Assembly (NCBI GenBank): GCA_018678395.1
Contig: JAHHMJ010000071.1
Span: forward strand, 1 to 8,937
Direction of reading: 5' to 3'
Source of the DNA: Gemmatimonadota bacterium
GTDB lineage: Bacteria; Gemmatimonadota; Gemmatimonadetes; Longimicrobiales; Gaopeijiaceae
Length of the DNA: 8,937 nt
The first letter of the stretch is position 1; every line of letters begins with the position of its first letter. Shown piece after piece: positions 6,535 through 8,937 of the stretch. The notes below the pieces were generated by a model that saw nothing but the letters and a program-made list of their open reading frames with translations, did no database searches and had not been told where the DNA came from. Both the position numbers and the translations under genes were made by a program.

Positions 6535-7741
6535 ACTCGTTCTCTTCGACGACGCCCGAGCCCGCCGCTGGTCCCCCTTCGTCGAGGCCCGACCGGTCGG
6601 GGAGCTCCGCTTCGGCGATCGCCTCCTCCGGGAGCGCGTCGAGGCGGTCACCGGTCTCCGCTGCACGGCGTCGTGGTCCGGCCCCGGCCTCGAGGGGTGG
6701 GACGAGCCCGAGGCCCCGCCCTGCCGAGCGGTTCCGACCGAGCCGCTGGCTCACGGGCTGCTGCTGTGGTCGTCCCGGGTCGTCCCGCTGCACATCCCGG
6801 ATCTGCCGAACGAGGGGACGCTGACCTTCACCGTCGAAGACGCCGTCGTGGGCTGGCGGCTCGGGCCGGGAGACGACATCCCGCCCGAATCGGCCCTCGC
6901 CGACCCCGAGCAGTACCGCATCGGCACCGCCGTCGACGTCCAGGCCGAGGTCCTCGGCTGGCCGTGGACCCTCGTCGATCGCTTTTCGGACCGCCTCCGC
7001 GGCGATCTGGAGGCCCGCGCCCGAGAGGACGAAGACCCCGGCGAGCTCCCCGGCGTGCACCGCATCGGCGCCGGCCCCCTCGCCGTCGGGCCGGACGTGG
7101 AGATCGGCCCTGGTGTGATCCTCGATCTCCGGGACGGCCCGATTCGACTCGACGCCGGCGTCCGGATCGAGGGACCCGCGCGGCTGGTCGGTCCGCTCCA
7201 TCTGGGCCCCGGGTGCGTGGTCTTCGGCGGTCATGTCTCCCGGGTCGCAGCGGGTCCGGTCTGCAAGCTGCGGGGCGAGATCGCGGACTCGGTCTTCGTC
7301 GGATACGCGAACAAGGCGCACGACGGATACCTGGGTCACGCCCTGGTGGGGCGCTGGGTGAACCTCGGCGCAGGCACGAGCAACTCCGACCTGAAGAACT
7401 CCTACGGCAACGTGCGGGTGCAGCTTCCCCGGGAGCGGATCTCGACCAACCTGATGAAGGTCGGAGTCTTTCTCGGAGACCACGTGAAGACCGGCATCGG
7501 CACGCTGCTCACCACCGGCGGAGTGGTCGGGGCCGGCTCGAACGTGTTCGGCGGCGGGCCGGCGGCCCCGCGCTACCTCCCGGCCTTCAGCTGGAGTAGC
7601 GCCACGGGCGTCGAGCCCTTCCGCTTCGACAAGTTCGTCGAGGTGGCGCAGGCCGCGATGGCACGCCGGGGGAAGTCTCTCACCCCCGGCGTCGAAGACG
7701 TCCTCCGGCGGCTCCGCGCGGCGACTCACGAGTCGAAGTGA
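6521..7741 (+). CDS. Alternate GlmU-like sugar nucleotidyltransferase / acyltransferase
   Basis: These 406 residues fit the alternate bacterial GlmU family (putative sugar nucleotidyltransferase), thought to make UDP-GlcNAc from glucosamine-1-phosphate for peptidoglycan and lipopolysaccharide. The N-terminal half (about 1-180) has the family opening LVLFDD (6-11) and ARPVGELRFGDRLLRERVE (23-41) in place of the canonical GlmU glycine-rich LxxGxGTRM loop, then a PWTLVDRFSDRLRGDL segment (148-163). The C-terminal half (about 184-355) is a left-handed beta helix of hexapeptide repeats. His267 in NKAHDGYLGH aligns by eye with the catalytic His of E. coli GlmU, followed by VNLGAGTSNSDLKNSYG (280-296). 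The helix ends in TGIGTLLTTGGVVGAGSN and a family-like PAFSW segment. ATG 6521 lies inside the regulator gene. Where relatives often have REKWE, this protein has RERVE (Arg39 for Lys). Bifunctionality and substrate are inferred from the family. Confidence 0.88.
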   Translation: MAPTELVLFDDARARRWSPFVEARPVGELRFGDRLLRERVEAVTGLRCTASWSGPGLEGWDEPEAPPCRAVPTEPLAHGLLLWSSRVVPLHIPDLPNEGTLTFTVEDAVVGWRLGPGDDIPPESALADPEQYRIGTAVDVQAEVLGWPWTLVDRFSDRLRGDLEARAREDEDPGELPGVHRIGAGPLAVGPDVEIGPGVILDLRDGPIRLDAGVRIEGPARLVGPLHLGPGCVVFGGHVSRVAAGPVCKLRGEIADSVFVGYANKAHDGYLGHALVGRWVNLGAGTSNSDLKNSYGNVRVQLPRERISTNLMKVGVFLGDHVKTGIGTLLTTGGVVGAGSNVFGGGPAAPRYLPAFSWSSATGVEPFRFDKFVEVAQAAMARRGKSLTPGVEDVLRRLRAATHESK

Positions 7742-8559
7742 AGGTCTCGGTTCTGGGGTCGGGGAGCGCGGGCAATGCGGTCCTGGTCGTGGCGGGCGAA
7801 ACCCGACTGCTGATCGACGCGGGCTTTTCCGCGCGGGACCTCGCGCGGCGACTCGCCCGCGTCGGCTGCGAGCCGCACGCGATCGACGGCATTCTGATCA
7901 CGCACGACCACGGCGACCACACCCGCGGCATGGGCGTCTACGCGCGCCGCCACGGAACGCCCCTCTACGTGACCGACGGCACCCGGCGGGCCTGCGGAAA
8001 GCTACTTCGCGGGGCGGAGGAGATCCGGCCCTACCGGGCGGGACACCCCTTCGAGATCGGCGCCGTTCGGGTGGAGCCGTTCGTCACCGTACATGACGCC
8101 GCCGATCCCGTGGGCGTGGCGGTCGTCGATCGTGACACCGGCTGTCGCCTCGGCGTGGCGACCGATCTCGGCCGGCCGACGGCGGGCATCCGCCACGCCC
8201 TCTCCGGCGCGCACATGCTGGTGCTGGAAGCGAACCACGACGCCGGCCTGCTGCACTGCGCGCCGTACCCTCCCTCGGTCAAGGCGCGCATCGCCTCGAG
8301 TCACGGCCATCTGAGCAACGAGGCCGCCGCCCGCTTCGCGCTCGACCTGATGCACGACGGACTCGTCGGCATCGTCCTCGCGCACCTCTCGCGTGAATCG
8401 AACGACGGGCGCATCGCCGCCGAGGTCGTGGGGCGCGCGCTCCGCGGCGTGGGGTGGCGAGGACTCCTCGAGGTCGCGCGCCAGGACGAGCCGACGCCGC
8501 TCTACGACGTCGTCGCGCTCAGAGAACGCCGGGGTCCGACGCAGCTGGCTCTCTTCTGA
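7738..8559 (+). CDS. walJ: YycJ/WalJ-type metallo-beta-lactamase-fold hydrolase (probable nuclease)
   Basis: The 273 residues have the metallo-beta-lactamase fold typical of the YycJ/WalJ group, proposed 5'-3' exonucleases or phosphodiesterases. It opens with the family start MKVSVLGSGSAGN. Metal ligands visible are THDHGDH (His56, His58, Asp60, His61), His119 in VTVHDAADP, Asp143 in ATDLG, and His216 in LAHLSRESND, with a family-like SSHGHLSNEAAA segment (187-198). The start is GTG at 7738, overlapping the glmU-like stop as GTGA; a GTG start is needed to keep the first beta strand. No signal peptide: cytosolic. The protein ends in PTQLALF, so its last five residues match the bacterial sliding-clamp-binding consensus QL[S/D]LF closely. 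In Firmicutes this gene sits with the WalRK two-component system; here it follows a receiver-only regulator and a cell-wall gene. It converges on the rseP-like gene. Confidence 0.92.
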   Translation: MKVSVLGSGSAGNAVLVVAGETRLLIDAGFSARDLARRLARVGCEPHAIDGILITHDHGDHTRGMGVYARRHGTPLYVTDGTRRACGKLLRGAEEIRPYRAGHPFEIGAVRVEPFVTVHDAADPVGVAVVDRDTGCRLGVATDLGRPTAGIRHALSGAHMLVLEANHDAGLLHCAPYPPSVKARIASSHGHLSNEAAARFALDLMHDGLVGIVLAHLSRESNDGRIAAEVVGRALRGVGWRGLLEVARQDEPTPLYDVVALRERRGPTQLALF

Positions 8560-8563
8560 GGCG

Positions 8564-8937
8564 TCAGAGCCCGAAGAGCCGCAGAAAGTCGTTGCCGAGG
8601 GCCCAGATCATGATGCCCATCACGATCAGGAAGCCCACGTTCGACCACCGGAGCCGCTGCTCGATCGAGAGCGCCCGCCCCCGCACCGCCTCGATGGCGA
8701 GGAAGAGGAGGTGGCCTCCGTCGAGCACGGGGATCGGCAGGAGGTTCAGGACGGCCAGGTTGATGCTGAAGAGCGCCATGAAGTTCAGGAACACGTCCAT
8801 GCCCATCGAGGCCGCCTGTCCAGACGCCTCACCGATGGTGACGATGCTTCCCATCGATCGCGGCGAGACCCCGCCGGTCACCAGGTCGCGCAGAAACCCG
8901 AGGATCATGCCTGTGACCGCGATGGTCTGGTCCCACC
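8564..8937 (-). CDS. rseP: RseP-type site-2 intramembrane metalloprotease, C-terminal part
   Basis: The reading frame runs off the right edge, so only the last 123 residues are seen. The visible part matches the C-terminal half of RseP/S2P family proteases, which cleave anti-sigma factors or signal peptides inside the membrane. It begins just after the PDZ region with WDQTIAVTG and TGGVSPRSMGSIVTIGEASG, a family segment that usually reads GPI and here has GSI. A transmembrane helix (about 49-68 of the fragment) carries NLLPIPVLDGGH; the Asp of LDGG is the third zinc ligand. A second helix (about 100-118) precedes the end, NDFLRLFGL. The HExxH motif and PDZ domains would lie outside the window. 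An ATG at 8908 is internal and not a start. The stop is four nt from the walJ-like stop, tail to tail. Confidence 0.95.
   Translation of the reverse strand, partial: WDQTIAVTGMILGFLRDLVTGGVSPRSMGSIVTIGEASGQAASMGMDVFLNFMALFSINLAVLNLLPIPVLDGGHLLFLAIEAVRGRALSIEQRLRWSNVGFLIVMGIMIWALGNDFLRLFGL

Noticed and set aside
5284..6666. A 460-codon open frame on the minus strand crossing the intergenic gap
   Set aside because: It runs through the divergent promoters and is antisense to the regulator and out of frame with the lipoprotein. No domain is visible, and the flanking real genes explain the DNA.
6479..7729. A 416-codon open frame on the minus strand opposite the glmU-like gene
   Set aside because: It mirrors the glmU-like gene, whose product has clear hexapeptide repeats; the antisense product has no recognisable feature.
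8541..8577. Possible terminator with arms GGCTC..TTC / GAAGAGCC around the walJ-rseP junction
   Set aside because: The stem needs a bulge, both arms are coding, and no T-run follows on either strand.
1..8937. Search by eye for tRNA, rRNA, CRISPR arrays, insertion-sequence ends and attachment sites
   Set aside because: I saw no regularly spaced repeats, transposase-like proteins, tRNA-like cloverleaf ends or rRNA-like stretches. Nearly the whole window is covered by convincing genes.

Overview
This is a GC-rich (roughly two-thirds G+C), gene-dense bacterial chromosome segment with almost no non-coding DNA. It holds nine protein genes, two of them cut by the window edges. I see no RNA genes, insertion sequences, CRISPR arrays or phage genes. 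The mix of an alternate, Bacteroidetes/Gemmatimonadota-type GlmU, a PcrA-type helicase with a C-terminal Tudor-like domain, a diderm-style lipoprotein and high GC suggests Gemmatimonadota or a close relative. That assignment is inference from gene content, not from a marker gene.

Layout. (1) 3-560 (+): the 3' end of an unrecognised protein gene. Its stop codon shares the bases CTAG with the stop of the convergent gene. (2) 5948-557 (-): a tight four-gene cluster read right to left: a small lipoprotein, seryl-tRNA synthetase (serS), a membrane sensor histidine kinase, and a PcrA/UvrD helicase. The junctions are TGA-3 nt-ATG, GTGA and GTGA, so translation is probably coupled. (3) 5949-6126: the only real intergenic region, holding candidate back-to-back promoters and an 8-bp inverted repeat. 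(4) 6127-8559 (+): a three-gene cluster of a receiver-only response regulator, an alternate GlmU-like sugar nucleotidyltransferase/acyltransferase, and a YycJ/WalJ-type metallo-beta-lactamase-fold hydrolase. These genes overlap by 14 and 4 nt. (5) 8564-8937 (-): the C-terminal part of an RseP-type site-2 membrane protease, convergent with the hydrolase gene after a 4-nt gap.

How the genes may fit together. Most are housekeeping or envelope genes: translation (SerS), DNA repair (PcrA), cell-wall precursor supply (GlmU-like) and envelope stress proteolysis (RseP). The two most interesting points are these. First, the YycJ/WalJ-type nuclease-like protein ends in QLALF, a near-consensus sliding-clamp-binding motif, which fits a role in replication-linked repair. 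Second, a histidine kinase and a receiver-only regulator lie on opposite sides of one divergent promoter region, and the regulator is co-transcribed with a cell-wall gene and a WalJ homologue. This loosely recalls the walRK-walJ arrangement of Firmicutes. I see no clear evidence of a wholly new defence or mobile system here.
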